Source of the DNA: Bacillota bacterium
GTDB lineage: Bacteria > Bacillota > Clostridia > Oscillospirales > Ruminococcaceae
Length of the DNA stretch: 50,521 bases
Assembly (NCBI GenBank): GCA_023433405.1
Contig: JAEZCT010000081.1
Location: 1 to 50,521 of the forward strand
Direction: 5' to 3'
Translations under genes and position numbers: made by a program
In this document: positions 17,732 through 24,481 of the stretch, piece by piece
Numbering within the stretch: position 1 is the stretch's first letter
Layout: every line of letters begins with the position of its first letter
Notes under the pieces: model-generated
Databases searched by the model: none
The model's input: only the letters and a program-made list of their open reading frames with translations
What the model was told of the DNA's origin: nothing

Positions 17732-17807
17732 TGGGCTGTCGCCAAGCGGTAAGGCACAGGACTTTGACTCCTGCATCCCGATGGTTCGAATCCATCCAGC
17801 CCAACCA
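17732..17807 (+). tRNA. tRNA-Gln (anticodon TTG), prophage attachment gene
   Basis: Acceptor TGGGCTG pairs with CAGCCCA, anticodon stem CAGGA/TCCTG with loop CTTTGAC giving TTG, T-loop TTCGAAT, encoded CCA (17805-17807). The last 26 bases are repeated at 50253-50278, so the phage attachment site restores a complete tRNA after integration. Confidence 0.95.
17782..17807 (+). other. attL core
   Basis: 26-bp core covering the T-arm, acceptor 3' strand and CCA of tRNA-Gln, identical to 50253-50278. Flanking bases differ at both ends (A versus G before, AGA versus TTT after). Confidence 0.93.
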
Positions 17808-17811
17808 AGAC

Positions 17812-17850
17812 AACCCCGCACAAACAAGCCGTTTGTCCGGGGTTTTTGTT
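17812..17850 (+). terminator. Phage-supplied terminator behind tRNA-Gln
   Basis: ACCCCGCACAAAC pairs with GTTTGTCCGGGGT (one mismatch) around AAGCC, followed by TTTTTGTTTTT. As sequence right of the attL core it comes from the phage, and so replaces the host terminator now stranded at 50289-50326. Confidence 0.8.
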
Positions 17851-17857
17851 TTTGCGA

Positions 17858-17880
17858 TAACACACATTGTAACACACTTT
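17858..17880 (+). promoter_or_regulatory. Candidate integrase arm-type sites, left pair
   Basis: TAACACACATT (17858-17868) and TAACACACTTT (17870-17880), direct repeats with 12-bp periodicity, overlap the end of the integrase gene. A matching pair lies at 50121-50143. Confidence 0.6.
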
Positions 17881-18976
17881 ATTTTAGCAGGTCAGCAAAA
17901 GTTTGCTGCAAGATGCTTGCCGCAAGCTCCGCATCGCCGTCCAATTCATGGGAGTATATGCCGTAGGTGTCCATATCCTTACTATGCCCTACGGTCATTT
18001 TTAATAAGCCTTCCGGCAACGATTTTGCCACAGACACAAAAGTATGCCGTAGCTCGTACGGCGACACTTCGCCTATTCCGTTGTATTCCCGGTATCTATC
18101 CCACCGCTTGTGATATGCAGATTGTTTTATGTGCTCCCCTGTTTCATTCGGGAATACCTGTTTGGATTTTACGCCGAGCTCGCGTAGTTTTGCAACCTGC
18201 GCTTGCAGGATGGCGGCAGTTATGGCATTCAAGGCTATGGGGCGACGTGCATTATGGTTTTTACCGTCGGTAACCTCGTTATATTCGTTTATGCTGCGTT
18301 GCACCATTACTTTAGCGCTTGCTATGTCCGACCATTCCAAGCCAATAATTTCGCCGGGTCGTAGACCTGTGGCAACCTCAAACCGATAGGCGTTCACATA
18401 GAGATCGTATCGCTCCTTGCCCCGTAAAAATGTGTTGTCGCAGGTAAATAGTTTCTTAATATCTTCCGGTTGAAGCACATTTTTTACGCTGTCCTTTGCG
18501 CCCTTGGGGATGGATAAAAATTCGGGGAGCAAGGTTGTAGATTTCTGGCGACGGCAATACTTCACGAAAGCGGTCAGGCATGCGCGAAGATCAAGCAAAG
18601 TTTTCTTGGCCTTTCCCGCCGCAAAAGCCTTGTCAATTATATTCTGCAAGTGCTGCTCGCTCAAGCGATCAATCTTTTGGTGCCCGCAGTCGGACTTTAT
18701 CCAGTTGCGCCCGAATGCCTCATAAACGCTCCAATGGCTTTTGGAGGTCGTAAGTTTGAGAGCTTCTATCCATTCGTCGTACAGGGCAGCCACACGCTTT
18801 CCTGCGCTGTCAATGTTCTCGTCCAGCCACTCGTCGGCCTTGCGGTTTGCTTCCCTTTGCCCTGTTCGGCCGGGCGTAGAACTGGTAAACGACCGCCGCA
18901 CGCCATCCTTTTGCACGTTAATCTGCCAGCGGTTATATTTTTCAAGCCATACGGCGGTATTTGTTCGTTTTGCCAC
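17879..18976 (-). CDS. int: Tyrosine-type phage integrase
   Basis: A 365-residue site-specific recombinase. The N-terminus is a basic AP2-like arm-binding region (NRWQINVQKDGVRRSFT), then a SAM-like core-binding domain, then the catalytic domain with Arg in ATGLRPGEIIGLEW, the box YELRHTF (Tyr replaces the usual first His), GHS, and the nucleophile Tyr in YGIYSHE. It catalyses integration at the tRNA-Gln 3' end about 70 bp from its stop codon. GTG at 18976 follows GGGGGAA and is preferred over the in-frame TTG at 18997. Read toward attL, last gene of the lysogeny operon. Confidence 0.93.
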   Translation of the reverse strand: MAKRTNTAVWLEKYNRWQINVQKDGVRRSFTSSTPGRTGQREANRKADEWLDENIDSAGKRVAALYDEWIEALKLTTSKSHWSVYEAFGRNWIKSDCGHQKIDRLSEQHLQNIIDKAFAAGKAKKTLLDLRACLTAFVKYCRRQKSTTLLPEFLSIPKGAKDSVKNVLQPEDIKKLFTCDNTFLRGKERYDLYVNAYRFEVATGLRPGEIIGLEWSDIASAKVMVQRSINEYNEVTDGKNHNARRPIALNAITAAILQAQVAKLRELGVKSKQVFPNETGEHIKQSAYHKRWDRYREYNGIGEVSPYELRHTFVSVAKSLPEGLLKMTVGHSKDMDTYGIYSHELDGDAELAASILQQTFADLLK

Positions 18977-18993
18977 AAGGTTTCCCCCAATTC

Positions 18994-19524
18994 TCAATAT
19001 AAAGAATAAATAATTTTCACTATTAGAACAGCGATAAAAAGAACAATGCCTGATACGCTAGCTATTTTTTTAGAATTCCGATTAAAGGCCATGCGCAAAG
19101 TGTATTTTTCTTTTTTAACTTGAGGATCACTCCATATAAGCTCTCCTTCATATTTATCAATTATTTTTTCGCGTTCAAGTTGAAATCTGGATTTAGGCGT
19201 AACATTGTTATACTTTTCTATGGACTTTTGCCATTCCGCTTTTATATTTCCTATATTTCTTTTTATAAACAGCTTATTGTGAGCATCTTCGGCTAATAAA
19301 AACAAGTATGAGGTAAAAACAATAATTGATAATAAAAAGAAAAAGCGCCACATTAAATCGATCGCAAAACAAAAATAGTAATATAGCCTAGAATAATCAT
19401 ATTTTTCTAGATTTTCAGTTTGTGTCTCAATCAAGCGGCTCAACAATCTAGTTATCCACCCTATTATGTAAGAGAGCCCAACCAATGCTAATAAAAACAA
19501 TAAAAGCATAACAGCTTTATTCAT
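18994..19524 (-). CDS. Unknown membrane protein in the lysogeny operon
   Basis: A 176-residue protein with hydrophobic segments at about 5-24, 58-78 and 156-174, and a long charged cytoplasmic-type stretch between the second and third (about 80-150). I do not recognise a family. It sits between the repressor and the integrase, read in the same direction, so it is probably made in the lysogen. Genes in this position are often superinfection exclusion or lysogenic conversion proteins, which is inference only. Its base composition is clearly more AT-rich than the genes around it, suggesting separate acquisition. Confidence 0.7.
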   Translation of the reverse strand: MNKAVMLLLFLLALVGLSYIIGWITRLLSRLIETQTENLEKYDYSRLYYYFCFAIDLMWRFFFLLSIIVFTSYLFLLAEDAHNKLFIKRNIGNIKAEWQKSIEKYNNVTPKSRFQLEREKIIDKYEGELIWSDPQVKKEKYTLRMAFNRNSKKIASVSGIVLFIAVLIVKIIYSLY

Positions 19525-19613
19525 GCTGTGCCTCTCAATCCCTCACAAAATCTTTAAAATATTCCCTTAGTTAATTTATATTCAAGGCCTCGCATAATGC
19601 GGGGCCTTATTTT

Positions 19614-19985
19614 TTACGCGTTTTCGCGTAAGCCAAGCGAATTATTTTTTATATATCGCCTACTTTGGACTAAATCTTCCGAATAACTATGCAACTTTTC
19701 CTGTCCCTCGTCATTAAGTGTACGGAAATTCGACAACAACGAAGACTCAGTTGGAGTCAAAGGGGGTGTGGTGAGTTGAGACATATCTATTTCATCCTGA
19801 AACAGATAATTGGGGTCAATGCCGAGAGCGCTGAATAGATCCAGCATCACAGCTTCTTTAGGAGAACTTACACCGTTTTCATAATTAGAAACGGCAGAAA
19901 CAGTTACGTTAATCAAATCTGCTAGTTCTTTACGGGTAAGCCCCTTGGCCTCGCGGGCAGACCTAATGCGGCTTCCGATACTCAA
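19614..19985 (-). CDS. CI-like phage repressor (XRE helix-turn-helix)
   Basis: A 123-residue protein with an N-terminal HTH_3 domain (about 4-58: IGSRIRSAREAKGLTRKEL, then the recognition helix VTVSAVSNYENG) and a short C-terminal region without a LexA-type Ser/Lys protease, so induction would not be by RecA-driven self-cleavage. The open frame reaches an ATG at 20021, but that ATG overlaps the -10 box of its own promoter; TTG at 19985 behind GGAAGTGATC is therefore chosen. It should hold the prophage silent by binding the CAAG-N3-CTTG sites upstream. Confidence 0.87.
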   Translation of the reverse strand: MSIGSRIRSAREAKGLTRKELADLINVTVSAVSNYENGVSSPKEAVMLDLFSALGIDPNYLFQDEIDMSQLTTPPLTPTESSLLSNFRTLNDEGQEKLHSYSEDLVQSRRYIKNNSLGLRENA

Positions 19986-20011
19986 TGCGATCACTTCCAA
20001 TCTTTGTTTAG

Positions 20012-20040
20012 ATACTAGCATAGCAATGTTTAAAAGTCAA
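20012..20040 (-). promoter_or_regulatory. Leftward repressor promoter
   Basis: On the minus strand: TTGACT (20040-20035), exact 17-bp spacer, TAGTAT (20017-20012). It drives repressor, membrane protein and integrase. Operator 1 ends 11 bp behind the -35 box. Confidence 0.8.
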
Positions 20041-20050
20041 CATTTTTTAG

Positions 20051-20123
20051 CAAGTTTCTTGTCAAATAAGTATTGACAAAACAAGAAACTTGATATAGAA
20101 TGCAGGTAGCGACAAGAAACTTG
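20051..20123. promoter_or_regulatory. Three-operator immunity switch
   Basis: Three palindromic CAAG-N3-CTTG sites at 20051-20061, 20082-20092 and 20113-20123. Centres are exactly 31 bp apart. Site 2 lies inside the spacer of the rightward promoter, site 3 just after its -10 box and site 1 behind the leftward -35 box. The middle triplet is TTT in site 1 and AAA in sites 2 and 3. Confidence 0.85.
20073..20101 (+). promoter_or_regulatory. Rightward early promoter
   Basis: Perfect TTGACA (20073-20078), 17-bp spacer, TAGAAT (20096-20101). Operator 2 fills most of the spacer, so repressor binding must block this promoter. Confidence 0.85.
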
Positions 20124-20144
20124 TTAAAGGAAGGATGAGCTAAA

Positions 20145-20342
20145 ATGAATGTAGTGGCCAGTAACATCAAGGAAATAGCGCAAAGCAACGGAATTAAACA
20201 CTATGTCATCGCCCGAAAGGCGGGCATGTCCCCGAAAGCTTTTAGTGACATGCTTAATGGTCGCAAATTGATAAAAGCTTCGGACATACCACCACTCGCA
20301 AAGGCGCTGGGCGTTGAGCCGGGGGAATTGTTTAAGCATTAA
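20145..20342 (+). CDS. Cro-like XRE regulator
   Basis: A 65-residue protein that is little more than one helix-turn-helix domain: VIARKAGMSPKAFSDMLNGRK is the HTH core and ALGVEPGELF a typical XRE C-terminal helix. It is divergent from the repressor, directly behind the operator-controlled early promoter, with AAAGGAAGGATGA before the ATG. This is the position and size of Cro, so it probably turns down the repressor promoter. Confidence 0.85.
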   Translation: MNVVASNIKEIAQSNGIKHYVIARKAGMSPKAFSDMLNGRKLIKASDIPPLAKALGVEPGELFKH

Positions 20343-20372
20343 GCCCGACCCCGCCCCGCCCCCAACCCCAGC

Positions 20373-20649
20373 AACCCTAAACTGCTTAAGTGAGGCGCCC
20401 TAAGCCCCAAAGCAACTCGGTTACAAAAAAAGAACAAAATACGCCGGTGGTAGTACACCGACGCATTCGCCCTAATTTTTTCACCCAAACCCTGTTGCAG
20501 CCGCAGAAAGCCTGCTCCTTGTTTTTATTATTGTTGTGAGGCACAGCGTTTGTGTCCGCCCATCCTCACGCGGGATTGAACTCCCATTGGCCCGGATTTA
20601 CTACCATCCGGTGTCTTGACAGGGCGCCTCACTTAAGCAGTTTAGGGTT
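20373..20649. mobile_element. MITE-like element with perfect 29-bp inverted repeats
   Basis: A 277-bp segment whose ends are perfect inverted repeats (20373-20401 and 20621-20649, beginning AACCCTAAACTGCTTAAG and ending with its complement). CAGC flanks it on both sides (20369-20372 and 20650-20653) as a likely 4-bp target duplication. It holds small hairpins (20445-20460 and 20592-20611) but no gene. It fills most of the gap between cro and the next gene; 20650-20886 shows no convincing gene. Confidence 0.8.
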
Positions 20650-20886
20650 CAGCTATGTACACAAAGCATAAAACTCCGCGCTTGCCTATCGCATCAGCAC
20701 AAAAGCTCGGGAACAGGCAATTTCAAAAATTCGGTCATCTAGACCATCTCCTCTCATTGCCAATAGGCAACTTTAAAATAGCACAATATACACAAAAAGG
20801 CAAGATATTCAAGAAAAAAATACCGAAATACGCGGAGGGGAATCTTTCTTGCCCTGCCCCCAACCCCAACGAAAGGAGGACAAACA

Positions 20887-21135
20887 ATGCCAACGCACAG
20901 ACGCTTCCACGCCCTGAAAGGGGCAATGTGGCAGAACGACATTAACCAAGCGATATTAGCCGAAAAGCTCGGAAGGTGCGAGACATATGTCTCGGTCAGG
21001 ATGAACGGGAAAACCGAGTGGGATTTGGCGGATATGTACACGATATGCGACCTTCTGGATATCCCGTATGAGAAGCTTTCGGAGTACTTTCCTCCACCGC
21101 CCAAAAATCTGGCAAGGCAGAGAGAGAACGCATAG
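20887..21135 (+). CDS. Small XRE/Cro-type DNA-binding protein
   Basis: An 82-residue protein resembling the short helix-turn-helix proteins of Firmicutes phages: LKGAMWQNDINQAILAEKLG, then the recognition helix CETYVSVRMNGKTEW, then LADMYTICDLLDIPYEKLSEYF, the tail seen in XRE family members. AAAGGAGG precedes the ATG. First gene after the MITE-like insertion, so it probably leads the early operon. A second early regulator rather than the main repressor. Confidence 0.72.
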   Translation: MPTHRRFHALKGAMWQNDINQAILAEKLGRCETYVSVRMNGKTEWDLADMYTICDLLDIPYEKLSEYFPPPPKNLARQRENA

Positions 21136-21139
21136 CCTT

Positions 21140-21157
21140 TTTGCACTCAAATGCAAA
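21140..21157. promoter_or_regulatory. TTTGCA-N6-TGCAAA site 1
   Basis: TTTGCACTCAAATGCAAA, directly before the ribosome binding site of the gene at 21171. One of four such sites in the prophage. Confidence 0.6.
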
Positions 21158-21170
21158 GAAAGGAGGAAAA

Positions 21171-21785
21171 ATGCAAAAAGCGATACCAACCCTCTGCGCC
21201 CTTGCCGCCGCGCTCACCCTGTTAACTGCCACCGCATACGCGGACGAGCCACAGGAGGAGTGCAAGCTCCCCACTCATCCCGCCGAACGCGCTCTAGCCC
21301 AGCTCGACCTCACCGCACCATACGACGTACCCACGGTGGACGAGCTGGCGGCAGCACTGCTTGGAGAAATGAAGCCGCTTGCCGCCGAATATCTCGCCGC
21401 CTGTGAGCGGTACGGGGTTAACGTGTGGGCGGTGGTCGCAAAGGACAGCCTGGAGAGCGGGTATAACACCTCCTACGCCGCAACCGTCCTCAACAACCTA
21501 GGAGGCTGGACACGCGACAACGGCGAGTACATGCAGTTTGCATCACAATCCGATTACATAGAGCACAGCGTCCGCAACCTCAAGGAGCTATACCTCACCG
21601 AGGGAGGGGACTGGCACAACGGCGTGACGCTGGCAGACGTCAATACGGCATATAACGGCAGCGCGGAGTGGCTGGCAGAGGTCAGCAACATCTGGCGCAA
21701 AACACTCGAGCGCCGGGAAGCGGACCGCGCGGAGAAAAGCAAACAAGAGAGAGGGACCGACAATGCGGAGCAAAGCAGACTTTAA
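21171..21785 (+). CDS. Secreted glucosaminidase/lysozyme-like protein
   Basis: A 204-residue protein with a clear signal peptide (basic N-terminus, hydrophobic core, cleavage after TAYA at about 24). The mature part has a glucosaminidase-like core: AAEYLAACERYGVNVWAVVAK, a candidate catalytic Glu in DSLESGYNTS (about 95) and NNLGGW (108-113), the pattern of FlgJ/Bax-type and phage peptidoglycan hydrolases. It would be exported and act on the cell wall. An early-operon position is unusual for a wall hydrolase; the endolysin is far away at 42686. The start at 21171 is supported by AAAGGAGG; the hairpin site at 21140-21157 would fall inside the longer frame. Confidence 0.72.
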   Translation: MQKAIPTLCALAAALTLLTATAYADEPQEECKLPTHPAERALAQLDLTAPYDVPTVDELAAALLGEMKPLAAEYLAACERYGVNVWAVVAKDSLESGYNTSYAATVLNNLGGWTRDNGEYMQFASQSDYIEHSVRNLKELYLTEGGDWHNGVTLADVNTAYNGSAEWLAEVSNIWRKTLERREADRAEKSKQERGTDNAEQSRL

Positions 21786-21978
21786 AGCATATCTTGATCG
21801 GATATTTGCAAAGTGCGATGAGGTAACGAGCGACGAGCTGCCGCTTGATACCAACGATGATGTAGCATACGCATTGATGCTAGCGGTATCGGATGAGGTA
21901 GAGGTTGAAGTCCACGACGGGTATTTTGAGCATAACGGGCGCCGCATACCGTATATGACGGTGAGTCGGTGCCGGTAA
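21763..21978 (+). CDS. Small hypothetical early phage protein
   Basis: A 71-residue acidic protein with no family that I recognise. The N-terminal half is charged and helical (RSKADFKAYLDRIFAKCDEV) and the C-terminal half looks like paired beta strands (VEVEVHDGYFEHNGRRIPYMTV). It overlaps the previous gene by 23 bp, with GAGAGAGGG before its ATG, which argues for translational coupling. Confidence 0.6.
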   Translation: MRSKADFKAYLDRIFAKCDEVTSDELPLDTNDDVAYALMLAVSDEVEVEVHDGYFEHNGRRIPYMTVSRCR

Positions 21979-22009
21979 AACAAAGAGCTGGAAAGGAGCC
22001 GAAATAGGG

Positions 22010-22246
22010 ATGACAAAAGCTGAATGCGCAGGGATGCTGTGCAAAACCTGCAGTGACAGAGGCAGGTGCTGCCCCACATGCCAGTGCAACACCTGCGCAT
22101 GTATTGAGGATTGTGCTATAGCGCCGCAAACCACAGAGGGGCTGTACCCTTACCCGTGCGCAGATTGCGGGATAGGAGACCGGTATATGCCGGTAGAGTC
22201 CGCAACCTGCGGCGGGTATGAAAAGTCTCAGCAAGGGAGGCGGTAA
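22010..22246 (+). CDS. Cysteine-rich small protein
   Basis: A 78-residue protein with 13 cysteines, ten in the first 37 residues (AECAGMLCKTC, RCCPTCQCNTCACIEDC) and a further CADC pair plus one Cys downstream. This could bind two zinc ions or an iron-sulfur cluster, or be a metallothionein-like chelator. I know no named family. AAAGGAG lies before the ATG. It sits among other tiny early genes and shows no signal peptide. Confidence 0.65.
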   Translation: MTKAECAGMLCKTCSDRGRCCPTCQCNTCACIEDCAIAPQTTEGLYPYPCADCGIGDRYMPVESATCGGYEKSQQGRR

Positions 22247-22248
22247 GC

Positions 22249-22461
22249 GTGGATAAGCTCGCCGCCGCCGTAAAAGCAGCAATCGCTCGCAAAATTGACA
22301 CGACCCTGCTTCCGGCGCCGGAAAACCTCGCAGAGGTAAAAATCATCATAACAAGCGAGCTGCCGGGCGGTAACGGGAGCACCTGCACCATAAAAATCAC
22401 CAAGGAGGACATAGAGGGGAGGATGCATTGTGAAGATATACATGGCGGTAACGCCGGATAG
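22249..22461 (+). CDS. Small hypothetical early phage protein
   Basis: A 70-residue protein starting at GTG behind GGGAGGCGG. An amphipathic N-terminal helix (DKLAAAVKAAIARKI) is followed by a beta-rich part (VKIIITSELP, STCTIKITKED). No family recognised. It begins immediately after the cysteine-rich gene and overlaps the next one by 32 bp. Confidence 0.5.
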   Translation: MDKLAAAVKAAIARKIDTTLLPAPENLAEVKIIITSELPGGNGSTCTIKITKEDIEGRMHCEDIHGGNAG

Positions 22462-22630
22462 GCTGGAACTGCCTGTAGCGGTAGCAGATGCCGCCCTTCC
22501 TCTCGCGGTTTTATTTGGGGTAACAAAAAATTATGTACACAGCGCAATAAGCAAAAGGAATCCAGGTAAAAAGCTTGGCGTAAAGTTTGTGCGCGTGGAC
22601 ATAGAAGAGGATGACATTGACGATGGATAA
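22430..22630 (+). CDS. Small hypothetical phage protein, possibly DNA binding
   Basis: A 66-residue protein starting at GTG behind GAGGGGAGG. The middle (LAVLFGVTKNYVHSAISKR) resembles a helix-turn-helix, with the Gly at the turn and a positively charged second helix; the C-terminus is strongly acidic (IEEDDIDDG). Such proteins are common in Firmicutes phage early regions and are uncharacterised. Confidence 0.55.
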   Translation: MKIYMAVTPDRLELPVAVADAALPLAVLFGVTKNYVHSAISKRNPGKKLGVKFVRVDIEEDDIDDG

Positions 22631-22802
22631 AAACTCAACCCTGACGGAGGAGGAACGCGCCGCCGAGGTTCGCAACGAAAAAGCAATCCGAGATAAGGCT
22701 AGAGTTAGGATTTACCTGAATAAAGGGTTGGATAAAATACTGTTAAAAATAAAGGAGGTAAAAAAGGATGGTAAAGGCGACGGGAATCACAAGAAGGATT
22801 GA
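22623..22802 (+). CDS. Small hypothetical charged protein
   Basis: A 59-residue, highly charged, mostly helical protein (TEEERAAEVRNEKAIRDKARVRIYLNKGLDKI) with a lysine-rich tail. The start is uncertain: ATG at 22611 touches its GAAGAGG, while ATG at 22623 is 12 bp from it. It overlaps both neighbours by short stretches, and its 3' end contains the ribosome binding site of the AbrB-like gene. Confidence 0.45.
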   Translation: MDKNSTLTEEERAAEVRNEKAIRDKARVRIYLNKGLDKILLKIKEVKKDGKGDGNHKKD

Positions 22803-23064
22803 CGAGTTAGGACGCATTGTGCTGCCAATCGAATTACGCCGCACAATGGGGTTTGAAGCGGAAACCTCAATCGAGATTTTTGTGTCAGATGACGGGTTTG
22901 TCATGCTGCGCCGGTATGATACGGCCGTGTCAATCCAAAGCGATATAGAACGTATCGCAGAAAAGGCAATGGAGGAGCTCCCGGAGGACAAGGCAAAACG
23001 GGTGCGCGACCTCATTATGCAGTTAGGGGAGGTGCTCAAAGGTGACCCAAAGAAACCGCGTTAA
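22768..23064 (+). CDS. AbrB/SpoVT-type transition regulator
   Basis: A 98-residue protein. The N-terminal 50 residues are a classic AbrB swapped-hairpin DNA-binding domain: GITRRIDELGRIVLPIELRRTMGF and a beta strand region to MLRRYD. The C-terminal half is a charged helix (SDIERIAEKAMEEL) for oligomerisation. It probably binds DNA as a dimer or tetramer and regulates phage early genes, or interferes with host transition-state regulation. AAAGGAGG precedes the ATG. Confidence 0.85.
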   Translation: MVKATGITRRIDELGRIVLPIELRRTMGFEAETSIEIFVSDDGFVMLRRYDTAVSIQSDIERIAEKAMEELPEDKAKRVRDLIMQLGEVLKGDPKKPR

Positions 23065-23452
23065 GGAGGCGATAGCATATTTTGAGGACGCAATCCGCGA
23101 AACGGACGAGATTATCACCGACTGCTCGCCGTTGCTACAGTCTCAACTGATAGAACAAAAGGAGCACTTTGTTGTCGCAATTGCCGCAATGAACGCCCAG
23201 GAAGCCCGCGAAAACCCGCAGCCGCTGACGCTGGAAGAACTCTCAAAAAGCGGGGGGAAACCGGTATGGATAGTAGAGCACCCGAATTGGGGACACTGGG
23301 AGTTGTCAGAGGATGCAGAGGATTATTTATGCGATCGTGATTCTGACTTTTACGGGATGATGGACAAGGACGACCAGATGGGTGAGTTTGGACTGCACCT
23401 TCTCGGATGGCTTGCCTACGAATACCCGCCCAAAGGTGACCGCAATGGGTGA
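23042..23452 (+). CDS. Conserved Firmicutes phage protein
   Basis: A 136-residue protein. An N-terminal helix pair (VKEAIAYFEDAIRETDEII) precedes PLTLEELSKSGGKPVWIVEHPNWGHWEL, a sequence type seen repeatedly in small Firmicutes phage proteins of unknown role. Starts at GTG behind GGGGAGG and overlaps the abrB-like gene by 23 bp, so it is likely translationally coupled. Confidence 0.65.
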   Translation: MTQRNRVKEAIAYFEDAIRETDEIITDCSPLLQSQLIEQKEHFVVAIAAMNAQEARENPQPLTLEELSKSGGKPVWIVEHPNWGHWELSEDAEDYLCDRDSDFYGMMDKDDQMGEFGLHLLGWLAYEYPPKGDRNG

Positions 23453-23654
23453 CGACCTAATCAATGCCGCAATAACCCTTGCCATCCTCGCCGCCGTCTT
23501 TGTGCCGGGCGGGGCGGTACTCTGGCTCATAATCAGCCGCATCCCGGAGGAGACGCTAAACCGCTGGCGCACCGGCGGCCACCGCGCAAACGACCGTTAC
23601 GGCTTTCCGCGTAAAATCAAGGTGGACAGGCAGGTGTACAAACGTGCGAAATGA
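23445..23654 (+). CDS. Small single-pass membrane protein
   Basis: A 69-residue protein with one membrane helix (about 5-30, INAAITLAILAAVFVPGGAV onward) and a basic cytoplasmic tail. The ATG at 23445 overlaps the previous stop and follows AAAGGTGA; the longer frame to 23382 is rejected for lack of a site. Function unknown. Confidence 0.55.
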   Translation: MGDDLINAAITLAILAAVFVPGGAVLWLIISRIPEETLNRWRTGGHRANDRYGFPRKIKVDRQVYKRAK

Positions 23655-23817
23655 CGAATGCAAGGACTGCCCGGACCGCCGCAGACTGTGTCAAAGCTCC
23701 TGCAAGCGTCTTGCGGGAATTAAGGAGCGGCACCTAGAAAGGGCAGAGCTTGAGCGCAGGAATAGGCAGATAGACCAGTTTGTACAAGAAGTGCTGGAGA
23801 AAAAAAGACGCGCATAA
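23644..23817 (+). CDS. Mini Cys4 phage protein (57 residues)
   Basis: Starts at GTG 23644, overlaps the previous gene by 11 bp and ends at TAA 23817. The N-terminus is DECKDCPDRRRLCQSSC, a compact Cys4 zinc-knuckle spacing, followed by a long charged helix (RAELERRNRQIDQFVQEVLE). This small Cys4-plus-helix design is common in Firmicutes phage early regions but has no assigned function. Confidence 0.6.
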   Translation: MRNDECKDCPDRRRLCQSSCKRLAGIKERHLERAELERRNRQIDQFVQEVLEKKRRA

Positions 23818-23836
23818 AGCGCAGAGAGGGGAAAAC

Positions 23837-24481
23837 ATGCTATTGACCGAACAGGGGCTCGCCCGAGAGCTAAAAAATGCTTGGAAGCACGGCGGCTACC
23901 GCATAATGCAGCAGGATCACGCGCTGTACATACTCGCGCCAACATGGGCCGCAATCATCGACGCAGACGAGGTACCCCGTAAAATCATCGGCATCCTTGC
24001 CGAGCACATGGGAGAATTGCCATGTGAACAGGGGATGCATATAAAAAAGAAATGGGACAACCAGTATATCGTACCCGGTGAAATGGAGTTGGAGTTTGCT
24101 AGGCTTGAGGATAAACCCAGCGCCGAGGCTGTAGCAATCAGCCTGACGTGGAAAACAGGCTGGAGGCTCTACCAAAAGCCGGATCACAGCATCCACGGTG
24201 TAGACGCCGGGCTGTTGGAGTTGCTTAACCATGGCGGACTCAAGCCGCCGATGATAACCGTAGACGGGCACATGGCCTGCTGGCAGGACGACACAACAAC
24301 GGTATACATCTGTTGTATGTCCCGCCGCGACAACGTCCACCTTGACTATTTAGAGCAGTTCGATTGGCGAATTTCAGAGGAGGGTGAGACGCCAGATACA
24401 CTCGCCGAATCCGAGGACAGGCTCCCGGAGCAGTTCACATGGGACGACAACACGCCGGGCGCAGATGAAACAGAGGGATAA
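23837..24481 (+). CDS. Hypothetical early phage protein
   Basis: A 214-residue soluble protein with no family that I recognise. It has many Trp and Asp residues and an acidic C-terminal third (SEEGETPDTLAESEDRLPEQF). MLLTEQGLARELKNAWKHGGYRI at the start looks like a helical domain. ATG at 23837 follows GAGAGGGG. It is the last gene before a 246-bp noncoding gap and the Rep gene. Confidence 0.55.
   Translation: MLLTEQGLARELKNAWKHGGYRIMQQDHALYILAPTWAAIIDADEVPRKIIGILAEHMGELPCEQGMHIKKKWDNQYIVPGEMELEFARLEDKPSAEAVAISLTWKTGWRLYQKPDHSIHGVDAGLLELLNHGGLKPPMITVDGHMACWQDDTTTVYICCMSRRDNVHLDYLEQFDWRISEEGETPDTLAESEDRLPEQFTWDDNTPGADETEG

Noticed and set aside
20550..20625. tRNA-like motifs (GTTCAATCC on the minus strand) inside the MITE-like element
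   Set aside because: The T-stem does not pair properly and no acceptor or anticodon stem can be completed, so it is not a tRNA.
20655..20945. 96-residue open frame between the MITE-like element and the XRE gene
   Set aside because: No ribosome binding site, low-complexity composition, and it overlaps the start and ribosome binding site of the well-supported gene at 20887.
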